A stretch of DNA of 64,000 bases from Acinetobacter sp. NCu2D-2 (GTDB lineage: Bacteria > Pseudomonadota > Gammaproteobacteria > Pseudomonadales > Moraxellaceae), in contig NZ_CP015594.1 of assembly GCF_001647675.1 (NCBI RefSeq), positions 2,418,001 to 2,482,000 on the forward strand, written 5' to 3'. Both the position numbers and the translations under genes were made by a program. Every line of letters starts with the position of its first letter. Positions within the stretch are counted from its first letter, which is position 1. The notes under the pieces are model-generated. The model did no database searches. It was not told the origin of the DNA and was given only the letters and a program-made list of their open reading frames with translations. Below, piece by piece: positions 1 through 8,606 of the stretch.

Positions 1-134
1 TCAAGTGCTTCCAGAATCAAATGCAATAGACGGCGTTTGTTCCCCAAATAAGGAACCAACTGATGGAAAAGATATTCATCGGTGGTACGTGCCGCATGGC
101 GACGTTTATGGTAAACCGTTGACTCTGGATTCAT
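1..134 (-). CDS. D12-class DNA adenine methylase (N-terminal part, cut by window edge)
   Basis: Only the first 44 codons lie in the window; the rest runs off the left edge. The translation contains YLGNKRRLL about 30 residues in, which resembles the SAM-binding P-Y-x-G-x-K motif at the start of D12-class (Dam-like) N6-adenine methyltransferases. Its ATG overlaps the ribD stop codon (ATGA), so translation is probably coupled to ribD and the gene is the third member of an nrdR-ribD transcript. Such enzymes methylate adenine in DNA, either as solitary methylases or as part of a restriction system. Which applies here cannot be told because the catalytic DPPY region is outside the window. Confidence 0.65.
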   Translation of the reverse strand, partial: MNPESTVYHKRRHAARTTDEYLFHQLVPYLGNKRRLLHLILEAL

Positions 135-1219
135 AGTGTCTCTTGAGAAGGAATTAACCTAAAGCGGACGTCATCACCCAATTGAGTAACATCGTGCAGC
201 TTAAATCGGAGTTGTTCAGCCATGAGGCTAAAATTTGCATTAAACATACTACGTGCCGTATTTCCCAACAATGTTGGCGCCACATAGCTCATCAGTTCAT
301 CAACCAATTTTTCTTGTAAAAATGCAGTAGATAGGGTTGCCCCTGCTTCAATCATGACATCGTAAATTTGATGCTGTTGAACTAGTTGTTGCAGTAATTC
401 TTTTAACGGCTGCACAGGAAATTGTATCACACCTAAATCTGCAAGCTCTTGACGAAATGGCCCCATCACTATGACGCTTGCGGCATCTTCTAGAATTTTA
501 GCGCTCAGCGGTAACCGGCCTTGACGATCTAAAATTAGGCGCTTTGGCTGTACAATATTTTCCAGATCATCAACACCATTAAGATGCCGAACATTAAGCT
601 GACAATCATCTGCCAAGACAGTATCAATACCCGTAATCACCACACCCGAAATCGCACGCCAATGTTGTACATCCTGACGAGCAGCCGAACCAGTAATCCA
701 TTTCGATTCACCCGATGCCATCGCAGTTCGACCATCTAGACTCGATGCAATTTTTAATCTGACATAAGGCATGCCTGTTGCCATGGCTTTTAAGAAGCCA
801 AGATTCAATTGATGTGCTTCATCTTGGCAAATACCAACTTCGACTTCGATTCCCGCATCACGAAGGATTTGCACACCTTTTCCTGCAACCAGTGGATTTG
901 GATCGGGACAAGCCACAATCACCTTAGCAACACCTGCCTCAACCAAGCCTTTGGCACACGGTGGGGTTCGACCATAATGCGCACAAGGTTCTAAAGTGAC
1001 ATAAGCTGTTGCCCCACGTGCTAATTCACCTGCCTGACGCATGGCAAATACTTCAGCATGCGGTTGCCCTGCTTTCGGATGAAAACCTTCTCCTACCATT
1101 TGTCCATCTTTAACAATGACACAACCGACATTGGGATTAGGTTTAGTGGAGTACTGTCCTTGCTGCGCTAATTCGATCGCACGGCGCATCCAGATTTGAT
1201 CTTGCATACAATCAGGCAT
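131..1219 (-). CDS. ribD: Riboflavin biosynthesis bifunctional deaminase/reductase RibD
   Basis: This 362-residue protein catalyses two steps of riboflavin synthesis: deamination of the pyrimidine product of GTP cyclohydrolase II, then NADPH-dependent reduction of its ribosyl group. The N-terminal deaminase domain shows the zinc site HAE (residues 54-56) and PCAHYGRTPPC (78-88). The C-terminal half, from about residue 150, is the RibD reductase domain (SSLDGRTA, then GVVITGIDTVLADD). The ATG lies just after the nrdR stop; an internal ATG four codons later is an alternative start. The stop overlaps the start of the downstream methylase gene. The nrdR-ribD order is common in gammaproteobacteria. 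Length and motifs are complete. Confidence 0.95.
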   Translation of the reverse strand: MPDCMQDQIWMRRAIELAQQGQYSTKPNPNVGCVIVKDGQMVGEGFHPKAGQPHAEVFAMRQAGELARGATAYVTLEPCAHYGRTPPCAKGLVEAGVAKVIVACPDPNPLVAGKGVQILRDAGIEVEVGICQDEAHQLNLGFLKAMATGMPYVRLKIASSLDGRTAMASGESKWITGSAARQDVQHWRAISGVVITGIDTVLADDCQLNVRHLNGVDDLENIVQPKRLILDRQGRLPLSAKILEDAASVIVMGPFRQELADLGVIQFPVQPLKELLQQLVQQHQIYDVMIEAGATLSTAFLQEKLVDELMSYVAPTLLGNTARSMFNANFSLMAEQLRFKLHDVTQLGDDVRFRLIPSQETL

Positions 1220-1221
1220 GT

Positions 1222-1686
1222 TTATTCTTGGGTATCCCGTTGTTGCATTTGTTCAATTTGATGACGAAACGCCTCGACATCTTGGAAATCTTGGTACACG
1301 GAAGCAAAGCGGACATAAGCCACGTGATCCAATGCAAATAATGATTGCATGACAATTTCACCAATAGTGCGTGATTTGACATCACGTTCACCGAGACGAC
1401 GAATTTGTAATTGGATATCACTGAGTACTGTTTCGATTTGTTCCTGCGTTACAGGACGTTTTTGTAATGCATGCATCAAAGAACGGCGTAATTTTGCTTC
1501 ATCAAATGGTTCATTTTTACCATCTGATTTAATCACACGTGGCATGACAACTTCATAGCTTTCAAAAGTCGTGAAACGCTCGTTACAACTAATACATTCA
1601 CGACGACGACGAATTTGACAGCCTTCAGCAGCCAATCGTGAGTCAATCACTTTACTGTCTGCGGTATTGCAAAATGGGCAGTGCAT
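1222..1686 (-). CDS. nrdR: Transcriptional repressor NrdR
   Basis: This 154-residue regulator represses ribonucleotide reductase genes when its ATP-cone domain binds dATP. The N-terminus carries a zinc ribbon with cysteines at 3, 6, 31 and 34 and the arginine-rich stretch CQIRRRREC used in DNA contact. Residues from about 49 to 139 form the ATP-cone, beginning [20 protein letters not shown]. It is the first gene of a minus-strand unit with ribD immediately downstream (two bases between stop and ATG). The length is typical of the family and the sequence is intact. Confidence 0.97.
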   Translation of the reverse strand: MHCPFCNTADSKVIDSRLAAEGCQIRRRRECISCNERFTTFESYEVVMPRVIKSDGKNEPFDEAKLRRSLMHALQKRPVTQEQIETVLSDIQLQIRRLGERDVKSRTIGEIVMQSLFALDHVAYVRFASVYQDFQDVEAFRHQIEQMQQRDTQE

Positions 1687-1767
1687 AGCGGTTTAATTGA
1701 ACAAATCTAGACGGTTTCTGAGTGTAGCAAAAATTCTAAACTTTGTAGAGTTTTACGCAAGATATAG

Positions 1768-1795
1768 AAAAAAAACAGCCCCGAAGGGCTGTTTT
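1768..1795 (-). terminator. Intrinsic terminator downstream of amtB
   Basis: A 10 bp perfect stem (AAAACAGCCC / GGGCTGTTTT) with loop CGAA is followed on the minus strand by eight T. It lies 30 bases after the amtB stop and ends the glnK-amtB transcript. The right arm has a shorter T run and could act weakly in the other direction. Confidence 0.9.
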
Positions 1796-1824
1796 ACACA
1801 ATATATTGATTATTGCGATTTATT

Positions 1825-3237
1825 TTATTCTACGCGTTCGCCGTGTTGACTTAAGTCTAGACCCATACGTTCGTCATCAGCTTCTACGCGGATACCAATG
1901 ACAAGGTCAATCACTTTTAAGATAATGAATGTCAAGATTGCAGAGTAAGCGATGGTCGCAAGTACACCTTCAATTTGAATCCAAAGTTGAGTCAATACAT
2001 TTGTTGGCGCGCTGTCACCCATAATGAATGAACTTGCGAATACTGCAGTTAAGATTGCACCAACAATACCACCAACACCGTGCAGACCAAATGCATCTAG
2101 AGAGTCGTCCGCTTTAAGTGCGCGTTTAAGTCCTGTAATACCCCAGAAGCAAACTACACCACCGATCAGACCCATTGCTAAGGCACCGCCGACAGTCACG
2201 AAACCAGCTGCTGGTGTAATCACCACAAGACCTGCAACCGCACCTGATGCTGCACCCAGTACAGAACCTTTACCACGTGCCAGTTTTTCAGTAATTAACC
2301 AAGAGATTGCTGCCGCTGCTGCTGCAACTTGAGTCACTACAAGTGCATAACCTGCTGAACCATTTGCGCCTAATGCAGAACCACCGTTGAAACCGAACCA
2401 ACCTACCCAGATTAAGCTCGCACCCACTACAGTTAATGCAAGGTTATGAGGCGCCATTGATTCACGCCCAAGCCCCATACGTTTACCAAGCATGTACGCT
2501 GCAACTAGACCAGCGACACCCGAGTTAATATGAACAACTGTACCACCAGCAAAGTCAAGCGCACCATCGCTACCTAACCAGCCGCCACCCCATACCCAGT
2601 GAGTAATTGGTGCATAAACCACAATCACCCAGATCGTAATGAAGGCAACAAAAGCACCAAACTTCATACGTTCTGCGATAGAACCACTGATAATGGCAAC
2701 CGTAATGATGGCAAATGTCATTTGGAAGATGACAAATAGAATCTCAGGAATTGTGCCCGAAAGTGCATCTGTGGTAATGCCTGCAAGCATGAACTTGTCT
2801 AGGCTACCAATGAAGGCATTACCCTCACCAAATGCCAAAGTATAACCAATCACAACCCAAACGATACTTACTACTGCCGCAGCAACAAAGCTATGCGCCA
2901 TAGTGCTCAGTACGTTTTTCTTACGTACCATACCGCCGTAGAATAATGCGAGGCCAGGAATAGTCATTAAAAGAACAAGTGCTGTCGATACTAAAATCCA
3001 AGCTGTATCACCAGTATCTAGAGTAGGTTCTTCTTCTGCCGCAGGAGCTTCTTCAGCTGGCACTGCTTCATCGACAATTGCCTCATCGGCAACATCTGCT
3101 GTTGTTAATTCTTCTGTTGCTTCTGATACTGCAACTTCTTCAGTAGGAGCAGGTGCTGTTACCGCTTCTTCAGCCCATGTAACAGAACCGCCCAATAATG
3201 CGCTGGACATAGCCAACGCGACTAGCATTTTTTTCAT
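1825..3237 (-). CDS. amtB: Ammonium transporter AmtB
   Basis: This inner-membrane ammonium channel (470 residues) has the Amt signatures: DTAWILVSTALVLLM at the start of the membrane domain, GGTVVHINSGVAGLVAAY carrying the first pore histidine, and DAFGLHGVGGIVGA carrying the second. The mature part is preceded by a signal peptide (about residues 1-22) and then an unusually long acidic, alanine- and glutamate-rich segment (about 23-75) before the first membrane helix. It follows glnK in the same orientation with a 59-base gap, the standard arrangement in which GlnK blocks AmtB when nitrogen is plentiful. Expression probably comes from the glnK promoter. A ribosome site (GGGGGA) precedes the ATG. 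Confidence 0.96.
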   Translation of the reverse strand: MKKMLVALAMSSALLGGSVTWAEEAVTAPAPTEEVAVSEATEELTTADVADEAIVDEAVPAEEAPAAEEEPTLDTGDTAWILVSTALVLLMTIPGLALFYGGMVRKKNVLSTMAHSFVAAAVVSIVWVVIGYTLAFGEGNAFIGSLDKFMLAGITTDALSGTIPEILFVIFQMTFAIITVAIISGSIAERMKFGAFVAFITIWVIVVYAPITHWVWGGGWLGSDGALDFAGGTVVHINSGVAGLVAAYMLGKRMGLGRESMAPHNLALTVVGASLIWVGWFGFNGGSALGANGSAGYALVVTQVAAAAAAISWLITEKLARGKGSVLGAASGAVAGLVVITPAAGFVTVGGALAMGLIGGVVCFWGITGLKRALKADDSLDAFGLHGVGGIVGAILTAVFASSFIMGDSAPTNVLTQLWIQIEGVLATIAYSAILTFIILKVIDLVIGIRVEADDERMGLDLSQHGERVE

Positions 3238-3296
3238 TCGTATCCCCCAACCAAGTTTTTGTGAGTTATTCGCTACTCAGCAAACTTCGTGCCAAA

Positions 3297-3671
<375 letters not shown>

Positions 3672-3676
3672 TTATG

Positions 3677-3693
3677 TTCAAATTTCATGCCAA
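3677..3693 (-). promoter_or_regulatory. Possible sigma-54 promoter of glnK-amtB
   Basis: The minus strand reads TTGGCATGAAATTTGAA. The -24 element matches well (TTGGCA), but the -12 element has GA where GC is expected, at the correct 10-base spacing from GG. It shares TTGGCAT with the better site upstream of the TorF porin. No NtrC-box pair was recognised upstream, so this is a candidate only. Confidence 0.4.
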
Positions 3694-3912
3694 GATCTCT
3701 AAGGTCGGGGGAAATTAGAAAGCTCGACATGTCGTTTCTTTATACCTTATTTTAACCCTTTAAATTGTTCGAATTTAAAAAAAATGTTGATTTTTATGTG
3801 GAGATTTTCAATATAAGCGATCGGTTAAACCCATATTTTGTCTGAAACACTATGGGCTGCACTTGAGCAATGCTACACTGTGCTTTCAATTTTTTTAGCT
3901 TTGGGAATCCCC

Positions 3913-4140
3913 ATGATCGAAACCCTATTAGAAGCGATTTTGCAGCAGGTTGAACAACCGAAAAAAGACTTAGAAAAAAATCTACGTGCGTTGCTTAAAG
4001 AAGCAGTTACAAAAATGGATCTAGTTTCTAAGGATGAAATTGAACGACAAAAACAAGCATTGAATAATGCCAATTTACGTCTCAATGAATTACTAAAACA
4101 GGTTTCTGAACTCGAACAGCGCATTGCGAACAAAAAATAA
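3913..4140 (+). CDS. ubiK: Ubiquinone biosynthesis accessory factor UbiK (BMFP family)
   Basis: From the ATG at 3913 this encodes 75 residues, the usual size for the UbiK/YqiC family. An upstream in-frame TTG at 3838 would add 25 residues not expected in the family. Features are an amphipathic N-terminal helix, the conserved LDLVSKDEIERQ segment and a C-terminal coiled coil ending in a leucine-zipper-like stretch. UbiK binds UbiJ and assists aerobic ubiquinone synthesis in a soluble complex associated with lipids. Position between glnK-amtB and comM is the same as in Pseudomonas, which supports the identification. No strong ribosome site is visible at either start, so the start is the uncertain part. 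Confidence 0.82.
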   Translation: MIETLLEAILQQVEQPKKDLEKNLRALLKEAVTKMDLVSKDEIERQKQALNNANLRLNELLKQVSELEQRIANKK

Positions 4141-4205
4141 GCACACTTAAAGTGCATAAAAGACAAGACACCAATAAAAATAATGCACCATAACGGAACA
4201 ATAAA

Positions 4206-5699
4206 ATGTCTTTTGCAAAAATTTATACCCGAGGTCTACTCGGGTTGCATGCACCTCTCATTGAAGTTGAGGTACATGTCAGTCAGGGAATGCCCTCTTT
4301 AACCATTGTTGGACTAGCAGAAGCCGCGGTACGAGAAAGTAAAGACCGTGTCCGTTCTGCCATTTTAAATAGTGGTTTTCAATTTCCAACCAAACGCTTA
4401 ACCATTAACTTAGCACCCGCTGATCTACCCAAAGATGGTTCAAGACTAGATTTACCGATTGCCCTTGGAATCTTAATCGCATCTGGGCAACTCCCTGAAC
4501 ATTGCACGGACGGATTAGAGTTTGTAGGAGAGCTAGCCTTAGACGGTCAGCTTCGCCCTGTGACAGGTGTACTCAGTATTGCGATTGCCTGCCAACAACA
4601 GCAGCACACGTTAATATTACCTAGCCCAAATGCAGAAGAAGCCTGCCAACTTCCCGATTTTAAAGTTTATGGGGCTAATCATCTAAAAGAAGTCTGCGAT
4701 CACTTAAGCGATGCTGCTCGACTCACTGAATTTCAAACTCAGCAACACACGGTCCAATATGCCTATAAATTTGATTTAGCCGATGTTAAAGGACAATTAC
4801 GTCCACGACGGGCATTAGAAATTGCTGCTGCCGGCGGACATTCATTACTGTTTAAAGGGCCTCCCGGGACAGGTAAAACATTATTGGCTTCTCGTTTAGC
4901 CAGTATTTTGCCGCCACTCAATACTCAAGAAAATTTAGAGGTTGCGAGTATTTATTCCATTGCCAATGCTCAACATCCTTTTGGACAAAGACCTTTTCGA
5001 GCACCACATCACACTGCATCTGCGATCGCACTTGTCGGTGGTGGTTCTCATCCAAAACCAGGTGAAATCACTTTGGCACATCTGGGCGTTTTATTTTTAG
5101 ATGAACTCCCTGAATTTGATCGTAAAGTATTAGAAGTTTTAAGACAACCTTTAGAATCTAAAGAAATTGTGATTTCCCGAGCATCACGTCAAATCACTTT
5201 CCCTGCAAATTTTCAATTAATTGCAGCAATGAATCCCTGCCCTTGTGGATATGCCTTTAACCATGATGTTCGTTGCCAATGTTCGCCAGAACAAATCAAG
5301 CGTTATCAAAACCGAATTTCAGGACCTTTATTAGATCGAATAGATTTGCATATTGATGTACCCCCTTTGCCAGCAAAAGAATTACAAAGCCAGCAAGCCA
5401 CTGAAAACTCAGAAACCGTACGTCAACGTGTGATACAGGCTTATGAACGGCAAATGCAGCGGCAAAATTGCTTAAACATGAGTTTAAGCCCGAAACAGCT
5501 TGAGCAGTATGCTGAACTTAATACCGAGGCTGCCAAAATGATTGAATTAGCTCAGCAGAAACTTGATTTATCTGCCCGTGCCTATCATCGGGTACTTCGT
5601 GTCGCGAGAACCATTGCCGATTTAGCAGAAAGTGAGGCCATTCAGAGTCTTCATTTATCTGAAGCATTGTCTTATCGAAGCCAAATTCCACAGATATAA
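4206..5699 (+). CDS. comM: ComM/YifB family Mg-chelatase-like AAA+ ATPase, intact
   Basis: This 497-residue hexameric helicase promotes branch migration during integration of incoming DNA in natural transformation. The N-terminal ChlI domain (about 1-165) is followed by an AAA+ core with Walker A GPPGTGKT at 218-225, Walker B VLFLDELPEF, the cysteine-containing segment NPCPCGY, and a C-terminal Mg-chelatase domain (about 400-497). In Acinetobacter baumannii comM is the preferred insertion site of AbaR resistance islands; here it is a single uninterrupted frame. GGAA upstream of the ATG is a plausible ribosome site. It is followed at once by a bidirectional terminator shared with the TorF porin gene. 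Confidence 0.95.
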   Translation: MSFAKIYTRGLLGLHAPLIEVEVHVSQGMPSLTIVGLAEAAVRESKDRVRSAILNSGFQFPTKRLTINLAPADLPKDGSRLDLPIALGILIASGQLPEHCTDGLEFVGELALDGQLRPVTGVLSIAIACQQQQHTLILPSPNAEEACQLPDFKVYGANHLKEVCDHLSDAARLTEFQTQQHTVQYAYKFDLADVKGQLRPRRALEIAAAGGHSLLFKGPPGTGKTLLASRLASILPPLNTQENLEVASIYSIANAQHPFGQRPFRAPHHTASAIALVGGGSHPKPGEITLAHLGVLFLDELPEFDRKVLEVLRQPLESKEIVISRASRQITFPANFQLIAAMNPCPCGYAFNHDVRCQCSPEQIKRYQNRISGPLLDRIDLHIDVPPLPAKELQSQQATENSETVRQRVIQAYERQMQRQNCLNMSLSPKQLEQYAELNTEAAKMIELAQQKLDLSARAYHRVLRVARTIADLAESEAIQSLHLSEALSYRSQIPQI

Positions 5700-5728
5700 A
5701 AAAGCGACCTAAAGGCCGCTTTTTTTAT
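5697..5728. terminator. Bidirectional intrinsic terminator between comM and TorF porin
   Basis: A stem AAAGCGACC / GGCCGCTTT (one wobble) with loop TAAA is flanked by A runs on the left and a T run on the right. It can serve both converging genes, which end at 5699 and 5737. Confidence 0.85.
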
Positions 5729-5736
5729 AATTTTAC

Positions 5737-6462
5737 TTAGAAGCCGTAGCTTAGACCAAAGACTACTTTGTTGTTTTGTTTGATATCCATACGGTCATAA
5801 CCACCTAAAATGTAATTTACACTTGCAGTCACGCCTGTATCAGCAATAGATTTGCTTAAGCCAATGTCGAAATGGCGGAAACCAAAAGTATCCGTTGCTT
5901 CGATTGGGCCATTTTTGTCATAGATATACAAACCTAATGCTGTATCTAAGCTAAAATCATGTGGTAAAGCATAGCTGTATGTACCTTTGATATATGTATC
6001 TCCAGCATTACCCCAATCAAGATCTTCTAATAATGTTTGTACAGTTACTCCAAAGTCTTTATAGCTTAAACCTAACATTGTTTCGAAGCCGTTAGAGCCT
6101 GTGTTACCGATGTCATAGTAATAATAATAAGTTAAGCCAACGGTATAGCCTAAATCTTCATTGATCGAGCCGTTGTAACCTGCGTAGAAATCATTTTCAA
6201 ATTCTGAACCATTGTCTGAACCATAATCGAGTGTTGAACCCCACCAACCTGCATAAAAACCAGAAGCGTGGCTATAATCTAACCCCCCGTTAATTGTTGC
6301 GCCTTTATTCTCAGGGCCATTTGTAATACCACGAAGGTTATAGCTAGAAAGAATACCAATGTTTCCAGAGAAACTATGTTCAGATGGTGCTTCTTCTGCA
6401 AAAGTAAAAGTAGATGTAGAAGCAACTGCTGCAAGAGCTAAGGCTTTCAATGTAAATTTCAT
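5737..6462 (-). CDS. TorF-family putative outer-membrane porin
   Basis: This 241-residue protein has a cleavable signal peptide (about 1-22, ending TFAEE) and repeated aromatic, glycine-rich beta-strand segments such as YNLRGITNG, GFYAGWWGSTLDYG and FYAGYNGSI, with a terminal aromatic residue typical of outer-membrane barrels. This pattern matches the TorF / TIGR02001 family, which often neighbours glnK-amtB in proteobacteria. The substrate is unknown. A full sigma-54 promoter lies 67-83 bases upstream of the ATG, which suggests nitrogen-responsive expression along with glnK-amtB. The ribosome site is GGGGGAAA. The family call is fairly secure; the role in uptake of a nitrogen source is inference. 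Confidence 0.82.
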   Translation of the reverse strand: MKFTLKALALAAVASTSTFTFAEEAPSEHSFSGNIGILSSYNLRGITNGPENKGATINGGLDYSHASGFYAGWWGSTLDYGSDNGSEFENDFYAGYNGSINEDLGYTVGLTYYYYYDIGNTGSNGFETMLGLSYKDFGVTVQTLLEDLDWGNAGDTYIKGTYSYALPHDFSLDTALGLYIYDKNGPIEATDTFGFRHFDIGLSKSIADTGVTASVNYILGGYDRMDIKQNNKVVFGLSYGF

Positions 6463-6528
6463 TATTCGTTTCCCCCGACCGTCCAGAGACGTTTTTTTAT
6501 GGTCATTTGATTAACTCAATCTAGACTT

Positions 6529-6545
6529 TGCAATTGCTATGCCAA
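6529..6545 (-). promoter_or_regulatory. Sigma-54 promoter of the TorF porin gene
   Basis: The minus strand reads TTGGCATAGCAATTGCA. It has GG and GC exactly ten bases apart, TGGCA at -24 and TTGCA at -12, which is close to the sigma-54 consensus. Transcription would start about 12 bases downstream, leaving a 5' leader of roughly 55 bases before the ATG. Confidence 0.8.
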
Positions 6546-7101
6546 AATTTTTAGCTCTTAGTTTTAATTAATTTATTTCTTTTTTATTTCAACATAATAT
6601 TTTGATTTTTAATTATTTTTTTATTTTTCAACATTTACTTCAACTCTTCAGGCTTACTCTTAGACCTAAAAAATACATCCTTTTTCTCATTCATCATCAT
6701 CTACATATTTATTTACAACTTGCATCCAAATGAGTCTATTTTTTGTGCAATTTCATTTTTTTGCTTTTAAACAGTGCATAACAAATAGTCAAACCATTGA
6801 TCTCATGAGTATGAGGAAGTACATATCTCTAATTTGCTTGCTAAAAGATTTATATTTTGAAATGAGGATTAGTGTCGTTTACCAATATTTACATTTGATT
6901 AAAATCAATCCGATAAACGGTTGAATATTTTGTATGGCTTTGTGATCAGTTCCTCATTCTTATTTAATATTAATTAATTATCTTAAATACACACAAGACA
7001 TTGGTTTTTTTACCATTTTTTATAATTTAATTTTGAAAGCCTTGTGTTTACAAGAATACAGAAAAGTAAAACTTAAAAATAATGCATAACTTTAGTTTAA
7101 C

Positions 7102-7112
7102 TTGACGGTCAA
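7102..7112. promoter_or_regulatory. Palindrome TTGACGGTCAA upstream of OprD porin
   Basis: A perfect 11 bp palindrome lies about 105 bases before the porin ATG in an AT-rich leader. TTGACG within it could be a -35 element, but no -10 box at 16-18 bases was found. It may be a regulator site; no protein can be assigned. Confidence 0.3.
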
Positions 7113-7216
7113 AAACGATATTTTTTTTCAGTTTGCTTATACAATTCTTCTTAAATATCTGCATTCACGTTTTCTTATGAATGCCTATCTTTAAAATATG
7201 ATGAGGCTCTCTCCTG

Positions 7217-8515
7217 ATGTTAAACGCTCAGAAACTCACTTTAGCAGTATTAGTTCAAGCTGCTTTAGTATCGACAGCATATGCAAGTGAACAAAGTGAA
7301 GCAAAAGGCTTCGTAGAAGATGCTGAAGGATCTGTACTTTTCCGTACTGGCTACATTAGCCGTGATAAAAAAGACGTAAATCCTGGTAGCGATACAAGCT
7401 CTGCAGCGCAATCTGCGATAGTTGAATTGAAATCAGGCTTCACTAAAGGTGTTGTTGGTTTCGGTGTAAATGCGGTTGGTGATGCATCATTTAAATTGGG
7501 TAAAAACAAACATGCTGGCAATGGCATGATCCCACGTGAAAACGGCATCGTCGATGGCAAGCTTACTTCTGGCGCAGGTGACAGTTACGATCACTGGGCA
7601 CGTGGTGGTGCAAGCGTAAAAGCACGTGTGTCAAACACGACTGTTGAATATGGTACTCAGGTCTTAGATCTACCTGTTCTAGCATCAAATACTGCACGTA
7701 TGGTGCCTGAATATTTTACTGGTGTACTTGCAACAAGCCGTGAAATTAATGGTCTAGAGTTGACTGCGGGTAAATTCACGAAGAACCAATATTCAGATCA
7801 AATCTCAACTGACAGCAACAACTTAGACCGTGCTGTGGTTTGGGGAGCAAAATACAAAGTTAATGATCAGCTAAATACGTCTTATTATGGATTAGATAGC
7901 AAAGATACATTGCAACGTCATTATGTAAATGCAAACTATGCAATGCCTTTAGCTAATAAAGATACGTTGACTTTAGATTTCAGTGGTTATCACACTAAAT
8001 TTGAAGAAGGTAGTCGTTCTAATATTGCTACATTAACTGAAGATAAATCCAACTCGATTTGGGCAATTTCAGGAACTTATAATACTGGTGCACACAACGT
8101 GATGTTGGCTTACCAACAAAACACCGGTAGCATTGGTTATGATTACGGCAATAACGCTGATGGTGCACAAAGTATTTATGTACCGAACTCATATCTTTCA
8201 GATTTCATCGGTAAACATGAGAAATCTGCTCAAGTTCAGTATAGCTACAACTTTGCCGATCAAGGTCTTGCAGGTTTGAACTGGACGTCTGCATTTGTTT
8301 ATGGCTGGGATATTGAAACTCCAACCAAAGATGACGCTCAAGAACGTGAATTCTTTAACCAAGTGAAATATACCGTTCAATCTGGTTTTGCTAAAGATGC
8401 GAGTCTGCGTGTACGTCACTCTTATTATCGTGCAGATGATGCATATAACGACATCTACATGGCTGATACCAACGAATGGCGTATCTTCCTTGATATTCCC
8501 GTGAAATTATTCTAA
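7217..8515 (+). CDS. oprD: OprD-family outer-membrane porin (OccAB1-like)
   Basis: This 432-residue protein has a signal peptide of about 23 residues (cut after AYA) and the start of OprD-type channels (EAKGFVEDAEGSVLFRTGYISRD), followed by alternating beta strands and an aromatic-rich C-terminal strand. OprD-family porins form 18-stranded monomeric channels for carboxylated substrates such as basic amino acids; the A. baumannii member (OccAB1/OprD) starts very similarly from memory. A modest ribosome site (GAGG) precedes the ATG. It is monocistronic, with a strong terminator after the stop. Family assignment is firm; substrate choice is not visible. Confidence 0.88.
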   Translation: MLNAQKLTLAVLVQAALVSTAYASEQSEAKGFVEDAEGSVLFRTGYISRDKKDVNPGSDTSSAAQSAIVELKSGFTKGVVGFGVNAVGDASFKLGKNKHAGNGMIPRENGIVDGKLTSGAGDSYDHWARGGASVKARVSNTTVEYGTQVLDLPVLASNTARMVPEYFTGVLATSREINGLELTAGKFTKNQYSDQISTDSNNLDRAVVWGAKYKVNDQLNTSYYGLDSKDTLQRHYVNANYAMPLANKDTLTLDFSGYHTKFEEGSRSNIATLTEDKSNSIWAISGTYNTGAHNVMLAYQQNTGSIGYDYGNNADGAQSIYVPNSYLSDFIGKHEKSAQVQYSYNFADQGLAGLNWTSAFVYGWDIETPTKDDAQEREFFNQVKYTVQSGFAKDASLRVRHSYYRADDAYNDIYMADTNEWRIFLDIPVKLF

Positions 8516-8535
8516 TCCACTCGAATTTCAAGCCA

Positions 8536-8568
8536 TAAAAAAACCTGCACAATGTGCAGGTTTTTTTA
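8536..8568. terminator. Bidirectional terminator between OprD porin and ppa
   Basis: A stem AACCTGCAC / GTGCAGGTT is flanked by seven A on the left and seven T on the right. It serves the converging oprD and ppa genes. Confidence 0.92.
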
Positions 8569-8606
8569 TTTCTAGTCCTATAACTAGAAAAAGATTCAAA
8601 CAAAGA

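Larger units (their letters stand above)
6463..7216. other. AT-rich intergenic region between TorF porin and OprD porin
   Basis: This 754-base stretch separates divergent outer-membrane protein genes. It holds the sigma-54 promoter at 6529-6545 and, near the right end, the 11 bp palindrome TTGACGGTCAA at 7102-7112. No gene is supported: the one open frame (6730-6924) has no ribosome site and encodes an unremarkable hydrophobic peptide. No terminator or tRNA was seen. Confidence 0.6.

Noticed and set aside
6730..6924. 64-codon open frame between the two porin genes
   Set aside because: No ribosome site, AT-rich random-looking composition and no family resemblance; treated as chance.
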